Assembly: GCF_042887685.1 (NCBI RefSeq)
Contig: NZ_JBHVOS010000016.1
Location: 1-64,000, forward strand
DNA length: 64,000 nt
Reading direction: 5' to 3'
Source: Oerskovia sp042887685
Lineage (GTDB): Bacteria; Actinomycetota; Actinomycetes; Actinomycetales; Cellulomonadaceae
Position 1 is the stretch's first letter. Each line of letters begins with the position of its first letter. This document shows positions 1-8,802 of the stretch, in pieces. Made by a program: the position numbers and the translations under genes. Under the pieces are notes generated by a model that searched no databases, was not told the DNA's origin, and saw only the letters and a list, made by a program, of their open reading frames with translations.

Positions 1-143
1 GCACGACCGCACGACCGCACGACCGCACGACCGCACGACCGCACGACCGCACGACCGCACGACCGCACGACCGCACGACCGCACGACCGCACGACCGCAC
101 GACCGCACGACCGCACGACCGCACGACCGCACGACCGCACGAC
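1..143. repeat. 8-bp tandem repeat (GCACGACC), about 18 copies
   Basis: The left edge is a perfect tandem array of the octamer GCACGACC, ending within the eighteenth copy before unique sequence begins. It runs off the window, so its full length is unknown. The unit is not a multiple of three, so it is unlikely to be an in-frame coding repeat. It lies directly upstream of the nucleotidyltransferase gene. Copy number may vary by slippage or be limited by assembly. Confidence 0.95.
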
Positions 144-190
144 GTCGACCAAGGCTCGGCCTCGCAGGACGCCCGTCGAAAGGGGAGCAG

Positions 191-841
191 ATGGACTGGA
201 GCAGTCCCGTCTCGGCCGTCGTGCCCGGGCTCGAAGGGCCGGTCCTTCGAGCGCTGTGGGCTCGGGGTGACGAGCTGACCGGTCGCCAGGTGCACCGGGT
301 GGCGCACGCCGGCACCCCCGAAGGCGTGCGGCGTGCTCTGGGGCGACTGGTGCAGCAGGGCGTCGTGGTCCGCCGGACCGTCGGGCCCGCGAGCTACTAC
401 CGGGTCAACCGGGACCACCTGTGCTGGCCCGCGGTCGAAGCCCTCTTCGATGCGCTGCACCCCTGGCGCGAGCTGCGACGTCGCGTCGACGACCTGCTCC
501 ACGAGGTCGTGAGCGACGACGGCCTCCGCCGGGAGACCGGGGTCGCCGTGGTCGGATCAGCCGCCCGCGGGGACGGCACCGCGGACGACGACGTGGATCT
601 CCTCGTCCTCGTCCCGGACGGCATGCCCGCCTGGTTGGTCCACGAGCTGGCGGACCGGCTGCGCAGCGACACGCAGTGGTGGAGCGGCAACGAGACCGAC
701 GTGCACGTCCGGACCGCCGCGGAGCTCGCGGCCGCACGCACCACCCCAGGAGCGCTCGACACGTGGGCCCGTGACGCCGAACAGGTCACCGGAGCCCTCG
801 TGCACGAGCACCTGCCCTACGTCGTCCTCCCCGACTACTGA
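191..841 (+). CDS. Winged-helix / nucleotidyltransferase-fold protein
   Basis: 216 aa. The N-terminal ~75 residues look like a winged helix-turn-helix (a GTPEGVRRALGRLVQQG recognition-type segment followed by a wing). The second half holds a minimal nucleotidyltransferase signature, GSAARGDG at 122-129 followed by DDDVDLLV at 132-139, which supplies the GS and DxD metal-binding residues. Proteins of this layout are usually stand-alone MNT-like transferases or regulators; no HEPN partner gene lies next to it, so a toxin-antitoxin role is not supported. The ATG follows a GGGGAG Shine-Dalgarno. It converges on the downstream chitinase, separated by a 12-bp-stem hairpin. Substrate unknown. Confidence 0.8.
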   Translation: MDWSSPVSAVVPGLEGPVLRALWARGDELTGRQVHRVAHAGTPEGVRRALGRLVQQGVVVRRTVGPASYYRVNRDHLCWPAVEALFDALHPWRELRRRVDDLLHEVVSDDGLRRETGVAVVGSAARGDGTADDDVDLLVLVPDGMPAWLVHELADRLRSDTQWWSGNETDVHVRTAAELAAARTTPGALDTWARDAEQVTGALVHEHLPYVVLPDY

Positions 842-858
842 CCGACCCGCGACCTGGA

Positions 859-890
859 CCCGACGGCGGAGGGCGAGCTCCGCCGTCGGG
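859..890. terminator. Bidirectional hairpin terminator (CCCGACGGCGGA family)
   Basis: Perfect 12-bp inverted repeat CCCGACGGCGGA (859-870) and TCCGCCGTCGGG (879-890) with an 8-nt loop, between the convergent nucleotidyltransferase and chitinase genes. There is no U-tract, as is common in high-G+C actinobacteria. It is one of many copies of this element in the window. Confidence 0.7.
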
Positions 891-899
891 CCGCGGACG

Positions 900-1553
900 T
901 CAGCAGGTCAGGGCGTCGCCCGTCGTGGTACCCAAGAGCTCGGCGTAGCGGCGGAACAGGTCGACCCGGTGAGCGACCTGGCGCGGGTTCCCGCCGTCGC
1001 ACTCGAGCGGGCCGTTGATCGCGCGGATCGTCTCGCGGAAGCCGTGCTCGCCCACGATCGCCTCGTGGCACGTCATGGCGCCCTCGCCGGGCTGCGTGTT
1101 CCAGTACCAGAGGGCAGTCTTCCAGGCGACGGTCGCGTCCGTCTCGACGAGGAACGGGTCGTTCAGCAGGTCGATGCCCAAAGCGTCGCCCGCAGCCTTG
1201 TAGTTGAAGTTCCAGGAGAGCTGGATGGGGCCCTTGCCGTAGTAGGCGTCCTGGCCCGCAGGGCAACCGTACGGCTGCGACGGGTCGCAGTAGTGCGAGT
1301 ACACGGCCGTGTTGAGCTCGCTCACGTGCAGCAGGCCCGTGCTCTCGTGGCTCACGTTCGCGAGGAAGGCCGCAGCCTCACGCTTCGCGATCTCCGGGCC
1401 GCCCGACGTCGCGAACTCGGGGTACGCCTCGGTCGCGGCGACCAGGCCCGCGTACGTGTAGAACGGGTTGCGTTCCGGGAACATCTCCTCGAACTGCGCC
1501 TCGGTCACCACGAAGCCCGTCGTGATGCCGCTCGTCGAACCTGTCTCAGCCAT
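900..1553 (-). CDS. GH19 chitinase-like protein lacking a signal peptide
   Basis: 217 aa, essentially only a GH19 catalytic domain. The catalytic pair is E70 (in SHES) and E79 (in VSEL), nine residues apart as in loopless bacterial GH19 enzymes; the YYGKGPIQLSWN substrate-cleft motif is present. It is closely similar along its length to the catalytic domain of the secreted chitinase at 18382-19356. Unlike that enzyme it has no signal peptide, no CBM and no linker: it starts MAETGSTSG and enters the domain at GFVV. An in-frame TGA just upstream excludes a longer secreted form, and GAGAGG before the ATG supports the start. Either it is cytoplasmic, is released by lysis, or is a truncated paralogue that lost its export module. 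Confidence 0.9.
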   Translation of the reverse strand: MAETGSTSGITTGFVVTEAQFEEMFPERNPFYTYAGLVAATEAYPEFATSGGPEIAKREAAAFLANVSHESTGLLHVSELNTAVYSHYCDPSQPYGCPAGQDAYYGKGPIQLSWNFNYKAAGDALGIDLLNDPFLVETDATVAWKTALWYWNTQPGEGAMTCHEAIVGEHGFRETIRAINGPLECDGGNPRQVAHRVDLFRRYAELLGTTTGDALTC

Positions 1554-1644
1554 GAGCCCACCCTCTCGTCACTGTCCCCGGCACGGCGACCTCCGACGAC
1601 TCGTCCATGACTCGTCGGCGCCCTGCCTGCGTTCAGCGGTCACC

Positions 1645-2802
1645 CTAGGGGACGAGCGAGCGCTCGTCGGCATCGGTGTGCAGTGCGCTCCGCGGGGTGT
1701 CCTCGACGACCGGCTCGGGGACCTCTCCAGGGCCGGGGGAGCCCTCCGGGGAGACGTCCGCGACCGTCGCGCCGGCCGTCCTGGCGTACACGAGGACGGC
1801 GACCAGACCCGCGACCCAGCCCGTGACGAGCGGCCAGAAGAGGCTCGCCTGCACGGTCGGCAGCACCATGTTCATCGTGGCCGAGTGCAGCCCGAACGCG
1901 GTGTAGGTCGTGAACGACCGGGTCGCCGCAGGGACCACCGCGGCGGCGACCGTCGCGAACCAGACCGCGAGCACCAGGGTCCAGCGCCCCGCGTGCGGCG
2001 GGAGCCGACGGGTCGCGAGCCACGTCCCGCTCGCGACGACCAGGGCCACGACCAGCGCGAGGGCCACCTCCATGCCCTGGACCGGTTGTCCTTGCGGCGC
2101 GAAGCGCAAGACCATCGCACCCGTGGCAGCCTCCGTGACGAGGTCGATCGGGCCGCGCGCGCTGCGGTGCCACACGAGCCACGAGCTGCCAGCCCCCACC
2201 GCGACCCACACGAGCGACGCCGTCAGACCGGCGGCGAGCACGGCCGGCCATGCGCGGGCCCGCAGCGGCTCGCGCGCCCTGCGCGTCGCAGGGAGCGCCT
2301 CCGCCGAGGACCGGCTCGTCAGGGCGAGCGCTCCGACGAGCGAGGCGCCGACGAGCCAGCCGTTGACCAGCCCCCACCATCCTCCCTCGAACGACGCGGC
2401 GAGCAGGTGGAACGCCGGGTTCAGGGGGGCGGGGAAGGAGATGTCCGCGACCGTGTCCGCGACCGACCCCGCGGTTCCGCCCGCCACGACCCCGAACCAC
2501 GTCCCGAGGAAGACGCCCCACGTGCCCGTGCGCCGAGGCAGGCGCCGCGTCGCGAGGTACGCCACGACCATGACGACCAGCCCCGCGAGGAGAGCCGCCA
2601 GGATCGTCTGACCCGTGATCGCCGAACCGCCCGGGACCGTGCCGTTCGGATGCGGGAGGAACGTGCGGACGAGAGCGCTGTGGACCCGGTACGTGAAGTT
2701 CGCGTGGACCCAGTCGCTCAGGACCGCCGTCCCGACCCACAGGATCGAGACGACCAGCCCGGCGACGAGCACGGCGGGGTCCCTGCGTGACGTCATCGGC
2801 AT
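1645..2802 (-). CDS. Multi-pass membrane protein with two homologous halves
   Basis: 385 aa from the chosen ATG (MPMTSRRD); a second ATG two codons on is equally possible and neither has a strong Shine-Dalgarno. About eight hydrophobic segments. The halves resemble each other: YLATRRLPRRTGTWGVFLG in the first corresponds to WLATRRLPPHAGRWTLVLA in the second, pointing to an internal duplication. The C-terminal tail is acidic and proline-rich. I do not recognise the family. It lies 91 bp upstream of, and on the same strand as, the GH19-only gene, and diverges from the LacI gene. Confidence 0.7.
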   Translation of the reverse strand: MPMTSRRDPAVLVAGLVVSILWVGTAVLSDWVHANFTYRVHSALVRTFLPHPNGTVPGGSAITGQTILAALLAGLVVMVVAYLATRRLPRRTGTWGVFLGTWFGVVAGGTAGSVADTVADISFPAPLNPAFHLLAASFEGGWWGLVNGWLVGASLVGALALTSRSSAEALPATRRAREPLRARAWPAVLAAGLTASLVWVAVGAGSSWLVWHRSARGPIDLVTEAATGAMVLRFAPQGQPVQGMEVALALVVALVVASGTWLATRRLPPHAGRWTLVLAVWFATVAAAVVPAATRSFTTYTAFGLHSATMNMVLPTVQASLFWPLVTGWVAGLVAVLVYARTAGATVADVSPEGSPGPGEVPEPVVEDTPRSALHTDADERSLVP

Positions 2803-2899
2803 GCCCGCGAGGGTAGCGCACGCGCATGAGGCGCCGGGGGCGCCCGGGAACCGGTCGTCGCCAGGCCCGGACCGCGCCCGGACCACGCCCGGACCCCCG

Positions 2900-2948
2900 C
2901 CTGACGGCGGACCGCACCCGTGCGCGGAGGGCGCGCTCCGCCGTCGGG
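2900..2948. repeat. Imperfect CCCGACGGCGGA-family inverted repeat
   Basis: CCTGACGGCGGA (2900-2911) and TCCGCCGTCGGG (2937-2948) form a stem with one mismatch. It lies in the divergent spacer between the membrane protein and the LacI gene, so it is not an obvious terminator for either; it belongs to the dispersed family that includes 859-890 and 18325-18370. Confidence 0.6.
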
Positions 2949-2993
2949 CAGGACGCTCGCGAGCGGTCCGCGCGGCCCGGTGACGCCCGGCGG

Positions 2994-3084
2994 TTGACAC
3001 CCTCCGGAGCCGCGTGCAAGAGTGCCTCTCAATCCGGAAACGTTTCCAGAGTGTTTCGCACCGCTGCGTTGGAAACGTTTCCAA
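2994..3084 (+). promoter_or_regulatory. LacI-gene promoter with two GGAAACGTTTCC operators
   Basis: A consensus-like -35 TTGACA lies at 2994-2999 with a weak -10 near 3018-3023. Just downstream are two copies of the LacI-family palindrome: GGAAACGTTTCC at 3036-3047 and the longer TTGGAAACGTTTCCAA at 3069-3084, 33 bp apart centre to centre (about three helical turns). The placement over and after the likely start site implies that the adjacent LacI protein represses its own operon. No other copy of this 12-mer was noticed in the window. Confidence 0.85.
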
Positions 3085-3128
3085 ATCGAGATCTTCCGCA
3101 CCACCTTCGACGGAGAGGGCAGGAACCG

Positions 3129-4169
3129 ATGGCACCACGTGCAACGTTGAACGAGGTCGCCGAGCGCGCCGGGGTGTCGCTCGCCTCGACCTCCCGAGCG
3201 CTGCACGGCTCCGGCGCCAGCAAGTCCATGGTCGAGCGCGTGCGTGCCGCCGCCGACGAGCTCGGGTACAGCCCCGACGCGGTCGGGCGCTCGCTGCGCA
3301 TGCGGCGCACGTTCCAGATCGCCTTCGCGGTCGCCGACATCGGCAACCAGGTCTACGTCGAGATGATGTCCGCGATCCACTCGGTCATCGCGCCCTACGG
3401 CTACCGGGTCGTCGTGACGACCACGGGCGACACGGCCGAGTCCACCACCGACCTCGTGCGCAGCCTCGCGAACGGCATGGTCGACGGGATCGTCCTCAGC
3501 CCCCTGCGCATGAGCGAGGAGCTCGTCCGCGAGATCCACGAGTCCGCCGTGCCGGTCGTCGTGATCGGTCGTTCGCTCGGCGCCCACGGCATCGACTCGG
3601 TGTCGACCGACTCCGCGGGCGGGATCGGCCAGGCCGTGACCCACCTGCTCGACATCGGCCGCCGCCGCATCGCGTTCCTCAACGGCCCCCTCGACACGAC
3701 CCCCGGCGAGGCCCGCCAGCGAGGCTTCGACGCCGCCGTCGCCGCCCCGGGCTTCGACGCCGAGCACGTCGACGTCGAGATCGCCCAGGACTTCACGGTC
3801 GCCGCCGGCCTCGCCGCCGCGCGCACGCTCATCGAGCGCAACGCCGCGAGCGGTGGCCTCGACGCGATCGTCGCGGCCAACGACCTGCTCGCGATCGGCG
3901 CGATGCACGCGGCCCGCCAGAGCGGACTCGACGTCCCCACCGACCTCGCCGTGACCGGCATGGACGACACCGAGATCGGCCGCGTCTTCTACCCGAGCCT
4001 CACGAGCGTCTCCCTGGGATCCGCCGAACGTGGTCGGCGGGCCGCCCAGCTGCTGCTCGGCCTGGTCGAGGGCACCGCCCAGGAGACCCGGCACGTGGAC
4101 GTGGGACCGACCCTCCTCGTCCGCGAATCCACCCGACCGACCGACGTACTCGACGGAGAGAAGTCATGA
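3129..4169 (+). CDS. LacI-family transcriptional repressor
   Basis: 346 aa. An N-terminal LacI helix-turn-helix (ATLNEVAERAGVSLASTSRAL) and hinge precede a periplasmic-binding-protein-like effector domain (IAFAVADIGNQVY to the end). Family members bind palindromes such as GGAAACGTTTCC, present twice upstream, and release DNA when a sugar or sugar phosphate binds. The start is the ATG after GAGGGCAGGAACC rather than upstream in-frame codons, because it begins right at the HTH. Its stop overlaps the start of the first permease (ATGA), so it is the first gene of the transport operon and probably autorepressed. The effector is probably the imported glycoside or a catabolite. Confidence 0.93.
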   Translation: MAPRATLNEVAERAGVSLASTSRALHGSGASKSMVERVRAAADELGYSPDAVGRSLRMRRTFQIAFAVADIGNQVYVEMMSAIHSVIAPYGYRVVVTTTGDTAESTTDLVRSLANGMVDGIVLSPLRMSEELVREIHESAVPVVVIGRSLGAHGIDSVSTDSAGGIGQAVTHLLDIGRRRIAFLNGPLDTTPGEARQRGFDAAVAAPGFDAEHVDVEIAQDFTVAAGLAAARTLIERNAASGGLDAIVAANDLLAIGAMHAARQSGLDVPTDLAVTGMDDTEIGRVFYPSLTSVSLGSAERGRRAAQLLLGLVEGTAQETRHVDVGPTLLVRESTRPTDVLDGEKS

Positions 4170-5134
4170 CAGCCCCCACCGTGGAGGCCGGCCCCCGACC
4201 GGCCGCCCCCGCACCACAACGGCGCACCCCGCGCCGGACCGGAGGGATGGCCCGCTCGAAGCGGCGCGAGGCCATCGCCCTCGTCATCCCGTCGCTGCTC
4301 CCGATCCTCGTCCTGAGCGTCGCCCCCCTCCTCGTCGGCGTGGGGCTCGCGTTCACCGACGCCCGCCTCGTGCGCAACCCCGAGTACGCGTTCGTCGGGA
4401 TGGACAACTTCGTCCGGCTCGCCGACAACTCCTTCTTCTGGGACTCGTTCCGGATCGGCATGATCTGGGCCGTCTCCGTGACGCTGCTCCAGCTCGTCGC
4501 GGCCATGGGCCTCGCGCTCCTGCTCAACTCCGACCTCAAGCTCCAGGGCCTGACCCGCGTGCTCGCGCTCATCCCGTGGGCCATGCCGCCCGTGGTCGTC
4601 GCGATCATGTGGCGGATGATCTACTCGCCCAACGCGGGTCCGCTCAACGCGTTCCTGGGCAGCGTGGGCCTGCCCGACGACATCAACTGGCTCGCGGACT
4701 TCTCGACCGCGCTGCCCGCCGTGATCGTCGTCGGCATCTGGGTCGGCATGCCGCAGACCACCGTGACGCTGCTCGCCGGGCTCCAGCAGATCCCCGACGA
4801 GCTCCACGAGGCCGCGGCGATCGACGGCGCGAACGCCTGGCGCCGCTTCACCGCCGTCACCCTCCCGAGCCTGCGCCCCATCATCACGTCGATCACCTCG
4901 CTCAACTTCATCTGGAACTTCAACTCGTTCTCCCTGGTCTACGTGCTGACGGAGGGCGGACCGGGCGGCCGCACCATGCTGCCGATGCTCTACACGTACC
5001 TCGAGGCGTTCAAGAACAGGAACATCGGCTACGCGGCCGCCATGGGCGTCGTGCTCGTGGTCGTCGTCGTCCTCCTGCTCGCGATCTACCTGTGGTCCCA
5101 GTTCCGCCAAGACCGCGACAGCACGGGGAAGTGA
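4166..5134 (+). CDS. ABC sugar transporter permease, MalF/UgpA type
   Basis: 322 aa, about six transmembrane segments after a basic, proline-rich 30-residue cytoplasmic tail. The EAA loop (EAAAIDGANAWRRF) that contacts the ATPase is present in the C-terminal half. Belongs to the CUT1 carbohydrate-uptake family, paired with the next permease and the lipoprotein at 6047. The ATG overlaps the repressor stop by 4 bp, with GGAGAG as Shine-Dalgarno. No cognate ATPase gene is in the cluster; as in many actinobacteria, a shared MsiK-type ATPase elsewhere would be needed. Confidence 0.93.
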   Translation: MTAPTVEAGPRPAAPAPQRRTPRRTGGMARSKRREAIALVIPSLLPILVLSVAPLLVGVGLAFTDARLVRNPEYAFVGMDNFVRLADNSFFWDSFRIGMIWAVSVTLLQLVAAMGLALLLNSDLKLQGLTRVLALIPWAMPPVVVAIMWRMIYSPNAGPLNAFLGSVGLPDDINWLADFSTALPAVIVVGIWVGMPQTTVTLLAGLQQIPDELHEAAAIDGANAWRRFTAVTLPSLRPIITSITSLNFIWNFNSFSLVYVLTEGGPGGRTMLPMLYTYLEAFKNRNIGYAAAMGVVLVVVVVLLLAIYLWSQFRQDRDSTGK

Positions 5135-5138
5135 TCTG

Positions 5139-5966
5139 ATGCGTCATCTCGTCCGGCCCGCCCAGTACGTGGCGCTGTGCTTCTACATCGTCTTCCTCGG
5201 CTTTCCGCTGCTGTGGCTCATCTCGGCGTCGCTCAAGTCGTCGGGGGAGCTCAACTCGCTCACCGTGAGCCTCGTCCCGCAGGACGTCGAGTGGGGCAAC
5301 TACTCGGCCGCGCTCGAACGTCAGGGCCTCGTGCGCTCGGCGTGGAACTCGGCGATCGTCGCGCTCGTCTCGACCGCGCTCGTGCTCCTCATCGCGCTGC
5401 CCGGCGCGTACGTCCTGGCCCGGCTCAAGGGCCTGGTCCGCGGCATGGGTGTCGGGTGGATCCTGGTCAGCCAGGTCTTCCCCGTCATCCTCATCATCCT
5501 GCCGCTGTTCCTCATCCTGCGGACCATCGGCCTGACCGACAGCCTGGTCGGCCTGACCCTGGTGCACACGACGTACACGCTGCCGTTCGCGCTGTGGATG
5601 CTCCAGGGGTACGTGAGCTCGATCCCGATCGAGCTCGAGGAAGCCGGGTCGATGGACGGCGCGAGCCGCCTGACGGTGCTCCGCCAGATCGTCTTCCCGC
5701 TCCTCATGCCGGGCGTCGTCGCGACCGCGATGTTCAGCTTCGTGTCGTCGTGGAACGAGTTCTTCTTCGCGCTCGTGCTGCTCCAGTCGCCCGAGAACTA
5801 CACGCTGCCGATCACTCTCAAGATGTTCATCGGCGGCGAGGGCAAGGTCGCCCTCGGCCCGCTCGCGGCGGGCGCAGTGCTGGCCGCGATCCCCAGCATC
5901 GTCTTCTTCTCGATCATGCAGAAAAGGCTCACCGGCGGACTCCTGTCCGGTGCCGTCAAGGGGTGA
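5139..5966 (+). CDS. ABC sugar transporter permease, MalG/UgpE type
   Basis: 275 aa with six predicted transmembrane segments and the EAA motif EEAGSMDGASRLTVLRQIVFP. It is the second half of the heterodimeric CUT1 permease, four bases after the first permease stop. Ends with the usual LTGGLLSGAVKG tail of this subfamily. Confidence 0.93.
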   Translation: MRHLVRPAQYVALCFYIVFLGFPLLWLISASLKSSGELNSLTVSLVPQDVEWGNYSAALERQGLVRSAWNSAIVALVSTALVLLIALPGAYVLARLKGLVRGMGVGWILVSQVFPVILIILPLFLILRTIGLTDSLVGLTLVHTTYTLPFALWMLQGYVSSIPIELEEAGSMDGASRLTVLRQIVFPLLMPGVVATAMFSFVSSWNEFFFALVLLQSPENYTLPITLKMFIGGEGKVALGPLAAGAVLAAIPSIVFFSIMQKRLTGGLLSGAVKG

Positions 5967-6046
5967 GCGCCCTGCGCGCGCACCCCGGCGGAACCCGTCT
6001 CACCCACCCCACCCGCACGACCCCCACGCCTCAGAAAGGCAGACAC

Positions 6047-7339
6047 ATGAAGACTCGTGGTGCGTCCATCGCCGCATGCCTCACGATCGGCACCCTGTTC
6101 CTCACCGCTTGCGGAAGCGGCGGAGACAGCGGTGGAGCCGACGGTGCAGGTGACGGCCCGATCACGCTCAAGTTCCAGTCGCTCTCCGACCAGCCCGCGG
6201 CCATCGCCGCGACCGAGAGCATCGTCTCCGACTGGAACGAGGCCAACCCCGACGTCCAGGTCGAGATCGTCCCCGCGGGGTGGGACGGCATCTACGACAA
6301 GCTCATCACCCAGTTCAACGGTGGTGCGGCGCCGGACATCATCCACTACGAGGCCGCGAGCATCGTGCCCTTCGCGGCGGACGGCTACCTGGCCGACCTC
6401 TCCGAGTACATGTCGGACGAGTTCCGCGCAGACGTCCCCGAGGGCATCCTCGACGCGGTCACGGTCGACGACAAGGTCATCGCGTACCCCACCGAGCTCC
6501 AGTCCTACATGGTGTTCGCGAACAAGACGCTGCTCGACGCCGCGGGCGTCGCGATCCCCACGGGCGAGACCATGACGTGGGACGAGATGCGCGCGATCGC
6601 GCAGGCCACGACCAAGGACGGCACGTACGGCCTGGGCTGGGGCCTCAAGAGCCCCACCGCCGCGTACATGGCGTTCGCGCCGGGCTTCGGCGGCACCTAC
6701 TTCGAGGGCAGCGGGTCCGACGCGACCCTGACGGTCGGCGAGGGCGAGATGGCCGTGCCGAACCTCGTGGACGCCATGGCGTTCGAGGACAAGTCGATCC
6801 TGCCCGTGACCCTGAGCCAGACCGGCTCGGAGACGCTCGCGACGTTCTACGCCGGGCAGGTCGCCATGACGATCCAGGGCTCGTTCCAGGCCGCGAACAT
6901 CGCGACCGACGCGCCCGAGGGCTTCGACTGGATCGTGCTCCCGCCGCTCGAGGGGTCGGAGGGCGCCGAGCAGGCCGCCAACCCGCAGACCCTGTCCGTG
7001 AACATCGACTCCGAGCACGTCGAGGAGTCCGCGGAGTTCATCGAGTTCTTCACGCAGACCGAGAACCTGGCCGCGCTCAACGAGGCCGACGCCCTCATCC
7101 CCGCGACGACGTCCGCGCAGGAGGCCCTCGCGGCCAAGCTCGGCACCGAGAACGGCTGGGACGTCATCCTCTCCTCGGGCCAGCACCTCGTGTCCGCGCC
7201 GTACCTCTTCGTCGACGCCTACGCGCAGTGGAAGGACACCGTCGCGACGCCGGCCTACCAGCGCTTCCTCGCGCAGGAGATCGACGCCGACGGCGTGGCC
7301 GCCGAGCTGACGGCCGGCTGGGAAGAGATCACCAAGTAG
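6047..7339 (+). CDS. Extracellular sugar-binding lipoprotein (ABC family 1 SBP)
   Basis: 430 aa. A signal peptide ends in the lipobox FLTAC with the lipidated Cys at position 22, followed by a short Gly/Ser/Asp linker. The rest has the family-1 solute-binding fold (ITLKFQSLSDQPAAI, WDGIYDKLITQF, PDIIHYE). It captures the ligand outside the membrane and delivers it to the two upstream permeases. GAAAGG precedes the ATG. The stop lies 9 bp before a poly-G/poly-C assembly breakpoint, but the reading frame itself looks intact. Confidence 0.93.
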   Translation: MKTRGASIAACLTIGTLFLTACGSGGDSGGADGAGDGPITLKFQSLSDQPAAIAATESIVSDWNEANPDVQVEIVPAGWDGIYDKLITQFNGGAAPDIIHYEAASIVPFAADGYLADLSEYMSDEFRADVPEGILDAVTVDDKVIAYPTELQSYMVFANKTLLDAAGVAIPTGETMTWDEMRAIAQATTKDGTYGLGWGLKSPTAAYMAFAPGFGGTYFEGSGSDATLTVGEGEMAVPNLVDAMAFEDKSILPVTLSQTGSETLATFYAGQVAMTIQGSFQAANIATDAPEGFDWIVLPPLEGSEGAEQAANPQTLSVNIDSEHVEESAEFIEFFTQTENLAALNEADALIPATTSAQEALAAKLGTENGWDVILSSGQHLVSAPYLFVDAYAQWKDTVATPAYQRFLAQEIDADGVAAELTAGWEEITK

Positions 7340-7348
7340 TGCAGCCGT

Positions 7349-7519
<171 letters not shown>

Positions 7520-7623
7520 GCAGCGGTGGGGCGGGGCGGCAGCCCGCCCGTCCGCACGGACGACGACCACGGGTGGCCACGAGTCGCCCGAACGCAGAAC
7601 GACGAACGACAGGGAGTGACCTC

Positions 7624-8802
7624 GTGAGCTGGCTGGACGAGAAGGCAGTGGCGGTGATCACCGGCGCGGCCGTCGGCGACGCGCTGGGTGGGGCGACCGA
7701 GGGGTGGACCCCGGAGCAGATCGAGGAGCGTCACGGCGGGCGGGTCACGGGCATCGTCGGGCCGTTCTACCCGAACTGGCAGGACGCCCGACCCATCGCG
7801 CCGTACCACAAGGGCGACGGGCACATCACGGACGACACCCTCATGACCCAGGCGCTCGTCGAGGTCTACGCCAAGCGTCGGGCGCACCTCGACGCGTACG
7901 CCGTGGCCGAGGACCTGGTCCCGCTCATGATCGGCGAGCCCCGCTGGATCCCCGAGCTCGAGTCGACGGCGCTGCTGCTGCAGCGCGTGTTCCTCGCGGA
8001 GAAGTGGATCGTGGCACGGCTCCACTACGGGCACGTCGACCCGCGCGAGGCCGGGGTCGGCAACATCGTCAACTGCGGCGCGGCCATGTACGTGGCCCCC
8101 GTCGGGCTGGCCAACGCGGGCGACCCGCGCGGCGCGTACGCCGAGGCGATCGACCTGACGGGCGCCCACCAGGCGAGCTACGGTCGCGAGGCAGCGGGTG
8201 TCTTCGCCGCCATGGTCGCCGCGGCGGTCGCCCCCGGGGCGAGCGTCGAGGACGTCGTGACGGCCGCGCTCGACGTCGCGCACGACGGGACGCTCGCCGC
8301 GCTGCGCGCCGTCGCGGACGCGTTCGACGGCTGGGGCACGGTGCCCACGACCGACGAGGAGGAGCGGGCGCTGGCCCGCAAGATCCGCGAGGTCGTGGCC
8401 CCCTTCGACTCGGTCGGTCCCGAGTACCGGCAGATGTCGATGGACGCGCGCCGCCCCTCGCGCACCAAGTCCATCGAGGAGCTGCCCGCGGCGCTCGGGT
8501 TCGTTCTGGGCCACCGCGGCGACTTCCGCGGCGCGGTGCTCGGCGCGGTCAACTACGGGCGCGACGCCGACTCGATCGCGGTCATGGCAGGCGCGATCAC
8601 GGCCGGGCTCGGCGGGACCGAGGTCGTGCCGACCGAGTGGCTCGACGAGATCGAGCGCGCGAGCCGTACCGACGTCCGCGCGACCGGTCGGCTCATGGGG
8701 CAGGCCGCGGGCGACATCCTGCGTGCCGACCGCGAGGCCGCGACGGCTCGGCTCCTGGCCCTCGACGAGATCGAGGCCGCGACGGTGGGAGCCTCGGCGT
8801 GA
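7624..8802 (+). CDS. ADP-ribosylglycohydrolase-fold enzyme (first of pair)
   Basis: 392 aa, GTG start after ACAGGGAG. DraG/ARH fold: N-terminal GAAVGDALGG, metal-binding ITDDT (residues 68-72) and C-terminal GRDADSIAVMAG supply the Asp/Thr ligands of the binuclear Mg site. Family members cleave N- or O-ribosyl bonds; sugar-operon homologues are thought to act on small ribosylated molecules rather than proteins. Its stop overlaps the start of a second, divergent family member (GTGA), and a ribokinase follows. That suggests hydrolysis of an imported glycoside to free ribose plus an aglycone. Exact substrate unknown. Confidence 0.88.
   Translation: MSWLDEKAVAVITGAAVGDALGGATEGWTPEQIEERHGGRVTGIVGPFYPNWQDARPIAPYHKGDGHITDDTLMTQALVEVYAKRRAHLDAYAVAEDLVPLMIGEPRWIPELESTALLLQRVFLAEKWIVARLHYGHVDPREAGVGNIVNCGAAMYVAPVGLANAGDPRGAYAEAIDLTGAHQASYGREAAGVFAAMVAAAVAPGASVEDVVTAALDVAHDGTLAALRAVADAFDGWGTVPTTDEEERALARKIREVVAPFDSVGPEYRQMSMDARRPSRTKSIEELPAALGFVLGHRGDFRGAVLGAVNYGRDADSIAVMAGAITAGLGGTEVVPTEWLDEIERASRTDVRATGRLMGQAAGDILRADREAATARLLALDEIEAATVGASA

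Noticed and set aside
1..143. Octamer array considered as CRISPR or telomere-like repeat
   Set aside because: No spacers, unit far too short for CRISPR, and no protelomerase or terminal-protein signal.
191..841. HEPN/MNT toxin-antitoxin module
   Set aside because: Only the nucleotidyltransferase part is present; no adjacent HEPN-type gene.
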